From NCBI GenBank assembly GCA_949825025.1, contig OX463778.1, forward strand, positions 19,560,196 to 19,624,195: DNA of 64,000 nt, read 5' to 3'. Source of the stretch: Siphlonurus alternatus. Lineage: Eukaryota > Arthropoda > Insecta > Ephemeroptera > Siphlonuridae. This document shows, piece by piece, positions 23,863 to 36,100 of this stretch. The position numbers and the translations under genes are program-made. The stretch's first letter is position 1; the number at the start of each line of letters is the position of its first letter. The notes under the pieces were generated by a model, which was not told where the DNA came from, made no database searches, and saw only the letters and a list, made by a program, of their open reading frames with translations.

Positions 23863-26800
23863 TTTAAATGACAGTTAGACTAATTCTATTTGAATCCAAT
23901 TGTGAAATATGGTTTCTATACATGTTCTAAGTTTTCCTCTAACTCTTCTTGTATATACATGATTCATGATAACGTTGAACTTAAAGATATGATGGTAATA
24001 TTTTCTTGTCTAGTTCTATCTTCATTGGGTTCTACTTTAGTGAGGGATGACTATATGTGGCTACCACTACGGTGGTGTGTGCTGGGGGTGTGGGTGGTTT
24101 TGCTCGCTAGGGAGCCTAGCTAGCTGGATCAAGCTCACGCATACAAATGCCTCGTTGGCAAAGCCTACTTTCCAGAATGGTCGTATATATATACGAAGGA
24201 CCCATGCAATATCATCTAGAGGGGTAAAGTCCAACTCCAACAACGTTTTGCATGCAGAGAGCAAAACCAACGTACCACAAAACGAAAATTGTACTACCAT
24301 CATATTATTATATACCACTATTATAGATTCAAATTCATATTTAGTTTAATTTATTATATAGATATGAATCTACCAAAAGTTATTTTAAGTGCCAAAAAGT
24401 ATAATTATAATTTATTAATGCAGTATATAATAAAAAATAAATAAATGGTATCATACTGGAATATTAACATATGTTTTATACAACTAAATACAGCTAATCT
24501 CTAAAATGGTTGTATTCATGCGGTATCTGCAGGATCACAGATATTACCTACATCAAAGTAACAGCGTTAATCGTTCATCAGTAAATCCGGCAATCGTGTG
24601 TGTAAAGAGCTGATGAAGCGTGCATGTGAGTTTAGTGGTTGGTGGCTTGTAATGTACATATACATTGAGCTGTTGATAATGAGCTCAATTATAAGGTGAA
24701 GAGATAAATTGTTGAAATGGAGCAATGTGACCTTTTATGGTGGCCTTATCACTAGAATTAAACTGTAAATTAAATCATAAGTGGTGAAAAAAAAGAGGTA
24801 AAAGGAGGAGAGGTTCTCTAAATTGGTCATGGCATAGAAAAAATTTAATACATGTGGATTGAGTGAATCCATTTTCCCCCACGATTTTTGTTTCTCTTAA
24901 AACAACGATATAGTGAGTAGGAGTTTGACTGTATTAAAGATTTACAAAATTGAACTTTTTAAAACCATTATTTTTAATTTTCACGTTCTCACCTAGAACT
25001 AGACTTGACAAATTCATCTTTATACTTAAGACTGAGGAAACTGTAAAAAAAAAAAGTAAAAATTTCATTGTTGAGATACTAAATTAGTGTCAGGAATTGC
25101 AAAGGACACCAAGAAATATGAAAAGTAGATGAACGAAAAATAAAATTCATATATTTTTTGTAACAATTTCTTTAAAATAAAGTATTATAAGGTTGAAGGT
25201 ATTATAAGTTATATTCTTATAATAGAACATAGACTTTATTTTAATTAATATAAAAAAAACTTGACTATACAAGCAAGAATATAAGTGCTCATCAATGCTG
25301 AGTTTATGGAAGCAGGAATATAAGGTTCCAGGATGAGTTCTCAATGCTGAGTTTATAGAAGAGAGCAGCACCTTCGTCCTCACCTCGAAATTTTGAACCT
25401 GTAAAATCGACTCCCTCGATTATTCATCGATCAGCCATGTGAAATGACAGAAGATATTGTTTTACAACCTAAAAAAAAAAAAATGTTTACAGTACAAATA
25501 ATATAAAAATGATGAATAAAATCATCGAGTTAAATAAAATTTGTCACAAAATATAATATTGGTATAAAACTCACGTCAGCTCTTGTGTGTATTCTGATGT
25601 TTTTTTTATATATATTACTTTTTGTTTTATTTATATATATTTTATCTAAACGATTTATTTTTTCAAATATACATAGAGGATATATAAATAAAAAGGTAAA
25701 ATATTTTTTTGTATAATATAGGATTTTTATTTCATCAGTATGTCATTCCCATAACGATATGAAAGCAACAATAAAAATATTCCTATTACATGATATGAAT
25801 CTTAATATTTTGATATAATTTTATTGTCCTGTATATATAAGTGACCGGCGTCATTAAGCGTTTTATCTCGTTCCTTGAATATATTATTATATATAATATT
25901 ATTGTTGTTGTATAAAGATTTCATCTCACGGGCTGTCGCTGTTGCATTGTCTGCAACGATTGCCATCGCTCTCTTCTTCCTTATATAATACAACAGCTGA
26001 TACAAATGGTCCTACCCTCCTTTCATTTTGAATGCAAGGAGTTTAAGAAAAAATTGATGGCATTTTCCAAGAGCATAGCTAGAAACAAAATGCCAACAAG
26101 AATCTCGGAAGAAGCTAACGTGTTTTTTACTGCCTGAATATGTCTAAAGAGGAAATAAGAAAAAAAATTGTTAAGACCTACTTTTTTTGCTTTCTATTAA
26201 AAAAAAAGAACTCAAGAACTGCTTTCACTGTTAAAACAAAATTTTCATTTTCTTTAATTATACTGACTTATTAATCTAAAGATTTTTTTATTGTAGAAAG
26301 TGTTTGAAAAATTTGTCATGGAAAATTATATATATATATAAAAAAAACGTTATGAAGTAAAAAATAATTTATATAATATTACATCAAGCATGAAACTATA
26401 TTTTAAATAATATGAACTACGAATATTATGTAAAAAAAAAAGAGTTTTCACTTGATTTTTAACATTCATCACTTTTATATAAATATTCATTCAATATTAA
26501 TTATAATATTTTTAATTAAAATTTAATGTTTAAATAATTTTTAATTAACGAGCTTTCAATTAAAATATATATTATTAGCTTTGTATTATTTTCAATAAAA
26601 TTTGTTTTTCATATTAACGAATTCAAACATTGTGTTATGATTATGCAAATTATATGTTATGACTCTAACTCGAAAAGTTGCTCCTACGTTCGGATCGTAT
26701 CCTGATTTTAGCAGAGAACTTTGATAAAAGAAATTGTTGCAATTAATGTAAACAATCTTCATTGACTGACTGATAATGCGAATATAATACTTCCTTGCTT

Positions 26801-26895
26801 TTATTTCTATCATGCTTCTCGCCTGGACGCTTAAATTTTTTACTGTACAGTGTGTATAAAATAAAATCGAACAACAATCCTTTGTTATGACGGTA
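23863..26895. other. Mostly AT-rich non-coding DNA
   Basis: A less biased patch at 24030-24290 holds open frames on both strands but no identifiable domain. At 25290-25366 the string TCAATGCTGAGTTTAT is repeated after about 55 bp, a small local duplication. Confidence 0.65.
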
Positions 26896-27054
26896 TAAAG
26901 TTCATACCCCTTCTTTTAGCTTATCACAGCGATCTAAAAGAAAGTATGTTTGCACTCTCAACGATGCCCGTTTCCAATCGAGCAGGCATTGTTGATAGAG
27001 CAAAAATGCACAGTAGAGAGCTGTGATAAGCTAGAAAATGGGATATGAATTTTT
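26896..27054. mobile_element. Foldback (MITE-like) element
   Basis: Nested inverted arms: AAGTTCATACCCC / GGGATATGAATTTTT, TTTTAGCTTATCACAGC / GCTGTGATAAGCTAGAAAA, and ACTCTCAACGATGCC / GGCATTGTTGATAGAG. Total about 159 bp with a short loop near 26972. No coding capacity and no second copy seen here. Confidence 0.75.
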
Positions 27055-28079
27055 ACTCTAATTATACAATGGATAATTTTATTATTTTTCGATTTTATAT
27101 TAGAGGCACTGTACACAAGATATCTATATTGGATACATTTTTATCTTATTTTATCAGCTTTATGAATTTGTGCGACAACAAAATCAAGATTATTTACTTT
27201 TTTTTTTTTTTTAGAAGTGTTGAGTTTATATATGATGTCACATTTCAACAAAGAAAGGTATATCCAGTCAACTAATGGCTTCATCGTTTTTTTATCATTC
27301 AGAAAAAAAATGTATGCATCATACAGGGCACTTAACAATAGCATTATGACTGGGATTGTATGTGTATAGTTAGTGCTGGTATTATGCTACTGAATTATTA
27401 TATTGAAGAGACGTAATTATAAATAATAATAAAAAAAATGTAAAGTGCATAGAGTACTTTTCCAACATTACGTTACATTTTAATAATGAAAATTACCTCG
27501 TAATATTATCATACTGTGAATTTAATAAGCTCATCTTAACAATAAGCAGCTTATATTACTTCTGCATGTACTCTAATAAATCAGCAAAAGTTCTTGATTT
27601 TAATTTAATAGTTAATTAATGTTTTAACTTTTTCATTTTTGTTTGTTTTTGCCGTAGGTAGGTAACAACGTTCAAATAAAAGTGTGCAATTTTATAAAAT
27701 AAATTACTTTTAATTTTGTATTAATATAACTGAAATATTTACGTAGAAAAAGCAAAATCGAATTCTTCTAAAGGTTTTCATCAGCACATATTGACATTTC
27801 ATTTGAAACCTTTGCTTCTCTCTTTTCGTCTACAGCACCACATAAATAAATTAAATTTTAATTAAGTTATAGACTTCAAAAAGTTTTTTTAAAAAGGTCA
27901 TCAATCATAATATTACTCTTTATCAGTTTTTTTTTCTTTTACTCTCTCCATCTTTCAGTATTACTTCATTTTTTTTTTTGGGAAATTAAATAAAAACTCA
28001 TTCATCTCTGTCTATGATTTCAATCTATCCAATCACAGACAAATGACAGTGTTTACAAAAGCTGCTACCAGATAAAAGC
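27055..28079. other. AT-rich non-coding DNA
   Basis: No supported gene. The two overlapping frames at 27045-27344 are low complexity. Confidence 0.65.
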
Positions 28080-28570
28080 TACACTGAAAAAACAGTTGAC
28101 AGTCTTTGAACTGTTAGTACAAATTCTACAGTATTCCTTTTAAATATAAACTAGTTCTGTGTTCAATTCAACAGTTCCAAACACTGTTAAGCGAGGACTG
28201 TCAAAATCAACAGTCTCTACCCTGTTAAATATCAATGTACGCAGTTGCATTGTAAGATTTAGCATTTCAATACGTAAAAGTTGCATTTTACTCTGTTAAA
28301 AGGGAAGTACGTTTTACGGTGTAACTTTTAACCGTGCGAAATTGTTGGAAATTAAATGTTAGAATATGTAAAAAGCAAAGTAACAGTTTGGCAATGTGTA
28401 TAAGCATACATTCAACGTTAGAAACTTTGTAACATTTTGAAGTTTCAACGGTTACATTAATTTTAACACATCTACTCTGCAAAAATTAAACGTTTTACCA
28501 CGTTATAAAATGACCGTTATTTCTGCGCGACAGACACGTTTTGGTCATTTCCTGTTTCAATCTGCAGGCG

Positions 28571-29160
28571 TCAGTTCAGTCCTTGTTGTGCTCTCTCTGT
28601 GAAATGTATTCTGGATCATCAATGGTAAGTTTAATTAATATTTTACTTCCTATAATGTTATGTCATTCGTTGTTTTAATAATTGTGTTAATATTTTAAGA
28701 CACGTGCGGTCAGCAATACTGCGTGCCGGAGTGTTTTCGAGGCACATTCACACGGCCGACGATATTCGAACCGTTGAGGAGCGATGAGGGCTATAACGCT
28801 ACACGTGCATATTTTTTGGTAAGTTGAAGGATTACTTGCCATAAATTTGCAATAATACTAATGCTAGAACTGTGCATTTTTATAGTTGACGTCCATGTGG
28901 GGATTATGCATCAGACTGAACGACTAGCGAATGCAGTCCATATTACAACCGCCCTTGTGTTACCACCACTTCCCCGAACGGCCATTTAAACTACCCAGAT
29001 GGAAAGGAAACCCAGAATCGACCCTCAAGATGATGCTCCTTTACGTCAGTTGTTGAGTATAATAGTGTAAAAATAGAGTTCAAGTGTGACAAATTTCCAT
29101 CTTCACCTCATTCACAAAATTTATAATGTTTTTAATGTACAAATAAAGTCATCTAATATT
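28571..29160 (+). other. Spliced-looking transcription unit inside the transposon
   Basis: An initiator-like TCAGTT (28571-28576) precedes an ATG at 28604 and a donor (GTAAGT at 28625). A second exon (28700-28818) has an AAG acceptor and a GTAAGT donor. A third starts after TTTTATAG at 28886, and an AATAAA lies at 29142-29147. Joining from the ATG gives only about 32 codons before a stop in exon 2. A different frame is open through the whole second exon (39 codons). It is less AT-rich than the rest of the element. It may be a decayed captured gene or a non-coding RNA; no family recognised. Confidence 0.3.
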
Positions 29161-29382
29161 GTATATTGTTTGAATTTTTTTAATTAAAAATTTACTATAA
29201 ATAAATCTTTATTTTTTTTTAAATGAATTAACCCCCTTATAACCATTTTAAATCTTTATTCAGGATTAGCTTATTTAGTTTGCTCCTTAATCATTATTTA
29301 ATTATAATATTGTCAATAACTTACTATATATTGCTTATGAAACTTGTAATATTTTTTGATGGAATGTTCGATAATGTAGAAG

Positions 29383-29541
29383 ATGGTGTATTACATGTTG
29401 ATGCAATTGATCTATTTAATGCAAACAATTTTTCTTTACAAGAAAACTTTAAGTCCACTTGTACGAAATGGAACTTACGTTTTCTTGTATAAAGAAAAAC
29501 TGTATGCAATAAATAGATCAATTGCATCATCTAATACCAGC
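29383..29541. repeat. Inverted duplication inside the transposon
   Basis: Arms sharing GATGCAATTGATCTATTTA and TTTTTCTTTA..CAAGAAAAC face each other around about 29462. Both arms translate, in their own direction, to related peptides (DAIDLFNANNFSL and DAIDLFIAYSFSL), suggesting an inverted copy of a coding or formerly coding segment. The 70-codon frame at 29280-29492 is part of the left arm. Confidence 0.7.
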
Positions 29542-29884
29542 TTCTAGAACGTTATATATTTAACAGAGTAAAGTTGTAGAATATAAGGAAGTAAATACGT
29601 CAGTAGAATCAAGGAATAAACTGTAGAAATTAAAATAGTAGAAATGTTAAAATTAAAAAGATAGAACCTATAAATCTTACATCGCAAACTCTGTCGTTTT
29701 TAACATTCATACACTGCTACACCAAATTCTACACATCTAATGTCTAAAATTCAACAGTTCTGAATTTGTAAAAATCTAAAATAGCAACTCTGTTGATTTT
29801 AACCAATTTTTATTATGGGTACAAAAACAAATGCGTAAAACAGCTAAATTTAACAGGAAAACTGTCAAGTGTTTTTTCCGTGTA

Positions 29885-30570
29885 TCTAGTCATTGGATCT
29901 TGTTTCTCGTGCTGTTATACATGGTCGGTATAGCCTCTCTCAGAAGAGCTATGTGCTGCTACTGGAACTATACTGGCAAGCAAGTATTGATTGTATTTGG
30001 AGACGAGAGATTCTATAGAGAGCCAGTTGTTCGTGACATGTCTTTTCAATGTCGATAATTGGGTCTTAAGTCTCCCGGGTATATAAGACAATGGGGACAT
30101 GTTCTCAAAATAATAAAAAAAGGCATATGGCTCACCTTTCATCTTTACTATATTAATTACTAAGGCCATAGACATAAAAAAAATTGTTCATCCTATAATC
30201 ATGCATTCATGACTTAAGGTAAATTTGCATATACGAACAAACAAAAAATAGATACTGAAAATTTACATAATTATTGTTATGATGGTGAAGCAGTCAACTC
30301 ACGCAGCAAAAGACCTGTGGCTGTGTGTTTTGTATTTCCACAGTTTTTTTTACTCTCTTTAGAATGTCGTAACTAAAGTGCCATCCTAGCTCGCTGCTTG
30401 ATGACATCATTAGAGAGTGAACCTCAGCGTGCCAAACTTGCAGTATCATGTCAAACAAACTTTGACCTGCAAATTCCTCTCTCTCTCTCTCTCTCTCGTA
30501 CTATCGTACATTTTGTTCTATAGTTTCCATTAATTAAACACTCTTAACAAAATTTGCCTGCATGTAAGTT
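29885..30570. other. Non-coding DNA with a short TC tract
   Basis: Moderately AT-rich. A TC tract lies at 30477-30498. The frames at 29831-30175 are unassigned. Confidence 0.6.
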
Positions 30571-30827
30571 CATTCTTGACGTCTTATATTCAGGAGATTT
30601 TTAACACCTTAATTCATGATTTTTCAGGTGTTTTGTTATGTATTTTCAGTTAGTCAATATATTTTATCAGTATATATTATATAGTTCACATAGTTTATAT
30701 TTTGACAGTATATTATTATATAGTTTACATAGTTTATACAGTTTACACTGATAATATACATAACGAAATACAGGAAAATAGTGATTTAAGGTCTTAAAAA
30801 TCTTCTGAATATAAAATGTCAAGAATA
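30571..30827. mobile_element. Foldback (MITE-like) element
   Basis: Left arm features ATTCTTGACGTCTTATATTC, AGATTTTTAA and GTTATGTATTTTC recur in inverted order at the right as GAAATACATAAC-type sequence, TTAAAAATCT and GAATATAAAATGTCAAGAAT. The loop contains short direct repeats of TATATAGTT(C/T)ACATAGTTTATA (30680-30740). Total about 257 bp. No coding capacity. Confidence 0.7.
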
Positions 30828-31483
30828 TACTGACATTTCAGCCTAATTTTATTAAGCGTGGAGTATTACAAATTATAATAACATTGCAGATTTTTTTTTT
30901 ATTGGAGGTTGGAAGTACGTGAAACGGAGGGAATAATATCGAAAAGAAGCAATGTTTTTAGAACATACTAACGTAATTAGTGAATGAAAAAGAAGTGTAC
31001 TAATTTTTCAAAAAATTATGATCATTTTTGTAAACTGATATTTTTAAATAAAATGATATTTTTGCTGTCGTGACGTGATAATTTATTATTTTCAACGGGA
31101 TATTTTTTAAAAATTAATGACATCATTGGTGGCCATTGCTAATTAATTCCCGACGGTAAACGTATTTTTATTTTACACCTAAACATGAAGGACAAATGTA
31201 GTTTTAACCTCATAAAACAAAATTAATATAATTATTATATGATAGGGATCATGTTATTATGAGTTATTCATTTTTTAGTGTTTATTATAAATGCTGATTT
31301 GACTAAATTTTGACTAAAGTCACCGCAGTTCTATTCTTCCAATTTATATCCTGTGTGTTATCTTAGAAATTTGATATTTTTTTATTTTCCGAAAATCATC
31401 TTATTTTTTTTTTATAAAGATGTACTGGAAAGATGGAAATTATGTAACGTCTATTAAGGATGGTATCATTAATATTTATTAAT
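30828..31483. other. AT-rich non-coding DNA
   Basis: No supported feature. Confidence 0.7.
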
Positions 31484-31594
31484 AATGAGCTTTTATCAGT
31501 AACACTAATATTTAGATTTGATTGTTAAAGTTAGCAAAAAAAAACTTAAACAATCAAATCTAAATATTAGTATTACTGATAAAAGCTTATCATT
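31484..31594. mobile_element. Hairpin MITE, near-perfect arms
   Basis: Arms of about 47 bp: AATGAGCTTTTATCAGTAAC and ACTAATATTTAGATTTGATT on the left are mirrored by AATCAAATCTAAATATTAGT and ACTGATAAAAGCTTATCATT on the right. The loop is an A-rich stretch of about 15 bases. Boundaries and target duplication are unclear. A primary-microRNA-like transcript cannot be excluded, but arm length and AT richness fit a MITE better. Confidence 0.75.
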
Positions 31595-32210
31595 AAAGAT
31601 TTGATTGTAATATTATGAAAATAATACTACATGGTTATAAAGCTTTGCATATACATACTGTATAACAATAATTATAAAAGTGTATTGCGTTACTATTTTC
31701 CAGAGTTTGTTTCAATTGTTTCATCGAGGGATATTAAATTGTGGGAATTTATCCCCCCCTCCCCCATCATCTCTGCCACGATGTTTCTGATTCGTTCAGC
31801 AGGCCTTCACAATTAGTATATATAACGTGTATTCATTTGTTTAAATGCCATCACATTGCCACTTGAGAATGCAAATGACACGGTAATATCTTCCTTAGCG
31901 CTTGGCTATAAACTTTGTAGCAAAGTGGAGGTAAACAGCTTACTGCATTCTCAGCTGCATAATGATGCAGCTGTTTATAATAATAGCCACATAATATGTA
32001 AATACATGTAATTTGTAACGATTTTGGATCTTCAATTCTTTAATTACTTTACAAATGCTATTACGACTGTTTGATATTTTTATTTAAGAAAATCAAAACC
32101 TAATTCTGTAAAAAAAGAAGACGATGACATAAGTCGACAAGGGAAATTGAGAATTTTCTTCTTTACTGTTTTACTACCAGCACGAAACGCCACGTAAGAA
32201 ACTAGATTAA
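31595..32210. other. AT-rich non-coding DNA
   Basis: Contains a short palindromic patch (31930-31980, GTAAACAGC...GCTGTTTAT and GCTGCAT..ATGCAGC). No supported gene. Confidence 0.6.
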
Positions 32211-32640
32211 AGTTAGCTCTGTGCACTTTGTTGGTCCGTGGTTCAAGCGGCCTCTCACTCACACGGAAAGACTGACGCCTGTTGGCGGTAGCGGGCAGAC
32301 AATATGCCATCGGCGCTCGCTCTGCCAGCCAGAAGATTGGAATAACGCCTCCCTTAGGACATACTATAAGCATTCCAAACAAACGAAAGAGCCAGAGGCT
32401 TGTTTATTTGCTTTTTTTACTGTTCTATCTCCGACAACTCGTCGTGTTTTTTTTTTCTTTTCGTATTTTTATTATTGGTGAGCGGTGATGTGACGGTTGT
32501 CTCACAGACTGCGCCGACCGCCATTTTGCTTCTAGTAAGTTGACGACGAGCTCTTTGTCTCGTACTTGAGTGGCTAGACACACATCTAACACAAAAGTTG
32601 AATTAGTCTCCTCCTTCACATACCTGCCAGTTTGTTGTAA
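32211..32640. promoter_or_regulatory. GC-richer block with a CCGCCATTTTG motif
   Basis: A less AT-biased block with several open frames on both strands, none recognisable. At 32519-32528 the sequence CCGCCATTTTG (minus strand CAAAATGGCGG) resembles a YY1-type promoter motif. The minus-strand ATG in it opens a 35-codon frame (32417-32524) beginning MAVGAVCETTVTSPLTNN. That motif often overlaps translation starts in animals (family knowledge). Promoter or first-exon identity is speculative. Confidence 0.2.
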
Positions 32641-33074
32641 TTATTCGAGACTGCAGTGTTGTAGACGTTAATGAAGACTTGGAAGTTTATTATAGTTCCA
32701 TGTACGAGAGCTATTTTAGAAGATTTTTTTTTTTAAAATGACAAGTTTACTTTAACAAAAACAGTGCCTTAAAAATGTACAGAACACAGAAATGTGTATC
32801 TAAATTTAAATTATACACGAAGAAAAATGTTAATTGTTAAAACTTTTTCTTCAATGCAGGCAAGAAAAGAAAATTTTGCCGTATAAAAAATTACTAAAGA
32901 CATCGTGAAAGCTTTTGTAACTTGTAGCAGAACACGTACAACGTTCATATTTGTATGATTATAATAATATTTAATAACAAATGTATGCAAGATCAAGGAC
33001 TATTTAAAGTTTTTACCTCTAATTTCTACTACACCCAATAGGATAATTTAATTTTTTTTAAATATAATCCCTAA
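32641..33074. other. AT-rich non-coding DNA
   Basis: No supported feature. Confidence 0.65.
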
Positions 33075-33190
33075 ATTCTATACTGCCTGACTTTCCCACT
33101 AAGCAATTAAACACCAAGCCATCTCGCCGTGGGGTTAGGCAATTTGTTCAACAGTAAAACGTTGCTGGCTGCATATGCGGCAGGAGCTTG
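33075..33190 (-). mobile_element. Possible decayed tRNA-derived SINE
   Basis: On the minus strand GGCGAGATGGCTTGGTGTTT followed by AATTGCTTAGTGGGAAAGTC resembles a tRNA 5' half with an A box (TGGCTTGGTG). The matching B box is degenerate. The adjoining plus-strand sequence (33121-33150) repeats the 2530-2585 segment. A dispersed pol III-derived repeat is likely but not proven. Confidence 0.35.
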
Positions 33191-36100
33191 CAGAGGAAAA
33201 TTCTCTCGCAAATCCTTTAATGGAAAAATTCTTTTAAAGACTTAAAACCACCCAGCTACACACACAACATAAATAATTTTAATATACTGAGCAAGTTGCT
33301 TTAAGCTTACGGAAAATTGCTCATTGTCAAATTGCTTGCTCATACATTTACACAATTAATGTCAACCTTGCCTCATTACCTCACACCTCTATATTATTTT
33401 AGTTACCTTAACCCTGCTACAATTGGGTGCTGAAAAAATTACTTATCTTCAAATGTTAAAATATTGTAAATTAAAACGTACTTTTTTATGAACTTAAACG
33501 TTTCATTTTTTTGTACTTAAATCATTATCATGATGAACTGAAAGTTATACGCATAAGTTAACTCATAAATTATACGAAATGATTTTGTCACCATACCTAA
33601 CTTTTCGTATAGAATATCACTATGTCTGAGTTGACCGCTGAGAAAGGAGGAAGATTTAACTGTTGCCTCCCAGCAGCAGCAGCAGCTTATAGTTGGTTGC
33701 CTTAACGCCTCCTTACCCTTCCTTCCTTTCAATGTCCTAAAGCTCCTTGGATCTCTAGGGATCTCCAAAAGTAGCTAAAACCTTGGCTGAAAAAAGATAT
33801 TTGAAGCTGCACAACCTTTTTTAAATCCCTTCTTGTAGTAGAAGCAACGTATTCTCTCAATTTTATAAGATTTTTTTTTTGTCTTGTGTTGAATCTGTAT
33901 GGCCTTTTGACCTCTAAAGGTCTCCAATATTAAAAGTCAAAAGATAGACCAAAACCTTTTATATATATATATATTATATCTTCATTCATATATTATATTA
34001 TATATACATAAAAAATGTTAAGATAAGAATATAGAGTAAAAGTTTTATATAAAATAGTAAATTTGAATGTGGTCTTTTATCCTGAAGGAAAAGTTTTAGA
34101 TTGAATGAGATTTGTAGAGACAGTAATGAGCAAGAAAGATTTTCCAGTAGCAAACTGTCCCTTGCGAGAACCAAGATTTTAGATTTTGTCCTGCAAACTG
34201 TCGTAATAATACAAAAGCTATATAGAGGTACTATAAAAAAGATAAAAAACAAGATTGGTGGCTTGAGTTAGGTAAACTACCGTATCCATTTTAATTCAAC
34301 TCAAGGGTTTTTGTCAATAAAAACATTAGAGATATTTTTTATTCTTGACGTTTATATATCTTTTGTCATTATCAAAGTCTTCAAGAAAACTAACAAAATT
34401 ATTCTTGTCTCCAGCAATTGTTTTAGTGTTACCGTTTTTTTCAAATAAAAATTATTTAAAGGAAAATTCTTATAGATTTATTTAAAAAAAAAATAGTTAT
34501 GTATAAAGATAATATTAAAATTTGTTGTTTAGAAGACCATTATTTTTACCTGGCTGGTACATACGGCATGCTTTTATTCAATAACAATGTAATCATTATT
34601 TTTTTAAAACTATTAAAGTTTTACTTATAAAATATTCTATTAGGTAAGAATAAAGGTTTTAACAACTTTTTTTCAAGTTTCGGAATTATTAAATTACAAA
34701 ATTTGTGGAAAGAATTATAATATCTCCAGTCAAAGTTTAATTTCGATTGCAGTTAATTATTTTCCAATTAAAAAAAATGAAAAATAAAATGGTTAAAAAA
34801 AATTAAATACGTACCATACATACCAAAATATAGTATTTCATTTATTAAATATTAATTTTATATAGAAACAAATTCGGATGCTTTTATAAGTATCTACATT
34901 CAGTATCATTAATTCCCCAGGAGAACTCACCCAGTGTACCAACAAACTCATTGCTCATTAGTGTGAGTGCTAAAATTATTAACATTTTTAATACCATCAA
35001 ATTTACAACAGTAGAAAAAATTGGTAATATTTTCACAACATTTTTAACATTTTTTTGTATAAATTCAATTAAAATTGTTGCCATATTTACAAGAATTTGA
35101 TAGTATATGATAAAAAAAATAGCCAAAATCTTAATTTCCTCACAGAAAACAAAGCGATTTCTTTAAACAAAATAAAAGTTGGCAGAAATGGCATGCTGCG
35201 ATGACATGCGATGAGATCTCGATATGACGAGGGGTTGTTGTGTATATCAGGGTAGGTAGAGATGTCACAGTATCTGACGGCCTATAATGACACAGGGCTG
35301 CTAGCGTGCCTGCTACAGGCTTGTTTATGGCCCCATCGAGCTCGTATTTCTCTCTCTCAGCCAGATTATTACATCTCTGCCAATATACTGTTTGGTTGTT
35401 GGCTCGAGACTCCATAGGGATTTTACGTCACGAAAAAAAAAGTAAATCTATGAGGAGTCGTTTGATCATAAATCTGTTAGGAAATATCGGATAATATTTC
35501 AAAATAATATCACATATAAAGTTTAAAGGTATAACAATTATTAATTAAATAACGTAATATGATTACTTATATAATAAGAGTTATTATATATAATTAATTA
35601 ATAAATTAATTTATTTAGAAATTCTAAGCCTTTAAAATTATAGTTAAGTTTAAAATTTGTAAGGAAAATATTTTATTTTTATATTTTATATAATAATTAT
35701 ATCGATTATTATAAAGTTGACTAACATTTTTGCATGCTAATTTCCTGTCTTAATTTAAGTCGTATTTTAAATAATTTTAACCTTTTTATAACATAAAGGA
35801 AAAAGTTTCTTTGAAAACCTTTCAACGATCAAAGTATATACGAAAGTATATACTTTAAAAAAAAAGTTTTTTTTTTCTATGTTAAAAATATGTTTGAAAA
35901 TTTTGTTATGAAGTTTGAAAAGTTAGTCAACTTAATGACAAAGAAAAGCGACGTTGAAAGTTTGTTAGGAGACGTTTGGGAGGGTTGATTGTTATATTAA
36001 CATTAGTTTTTTGATCAAGAGGTCTTTGTAAGGTAATTAGCCAAACGAAGGTGTGGTGGCAACTTCTTATATAATATGCATGTTAATCAAAGCAAAAGGA

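Larger units (their letters stand above)
28080..29884. mobile_element. DNA transposon with TA flanks, non-autonomous
   Basis: The left end TACACTGAAAAAACAGTTGA and, on the opposite strand, the right end TACACGGAAAAAACACTTGA form terminal inverted repeats; the match continues through CAGT and CTGTT. The TA at each end may be the target duplication. Both subterminal regions (28100-28320 and 29560-29870) carry many AACAGT/ACTGTT and CTCTGTT motifs, typical of transposase-binding arrays. Total length is about 1.8 kb. No transposase frame. It contains a small spliced-looking unit and an internal palindrome, listed separately. Superfamily uncertain. Confidence 0.8.

Noticed and set aside
29916..30000. 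Similarity to 48170-48270 (CTGGCAAGCAA and GCTGCTAC strings)
   Set aside because: Only short strings are shared, with different spacing; not enough to call a repeat.
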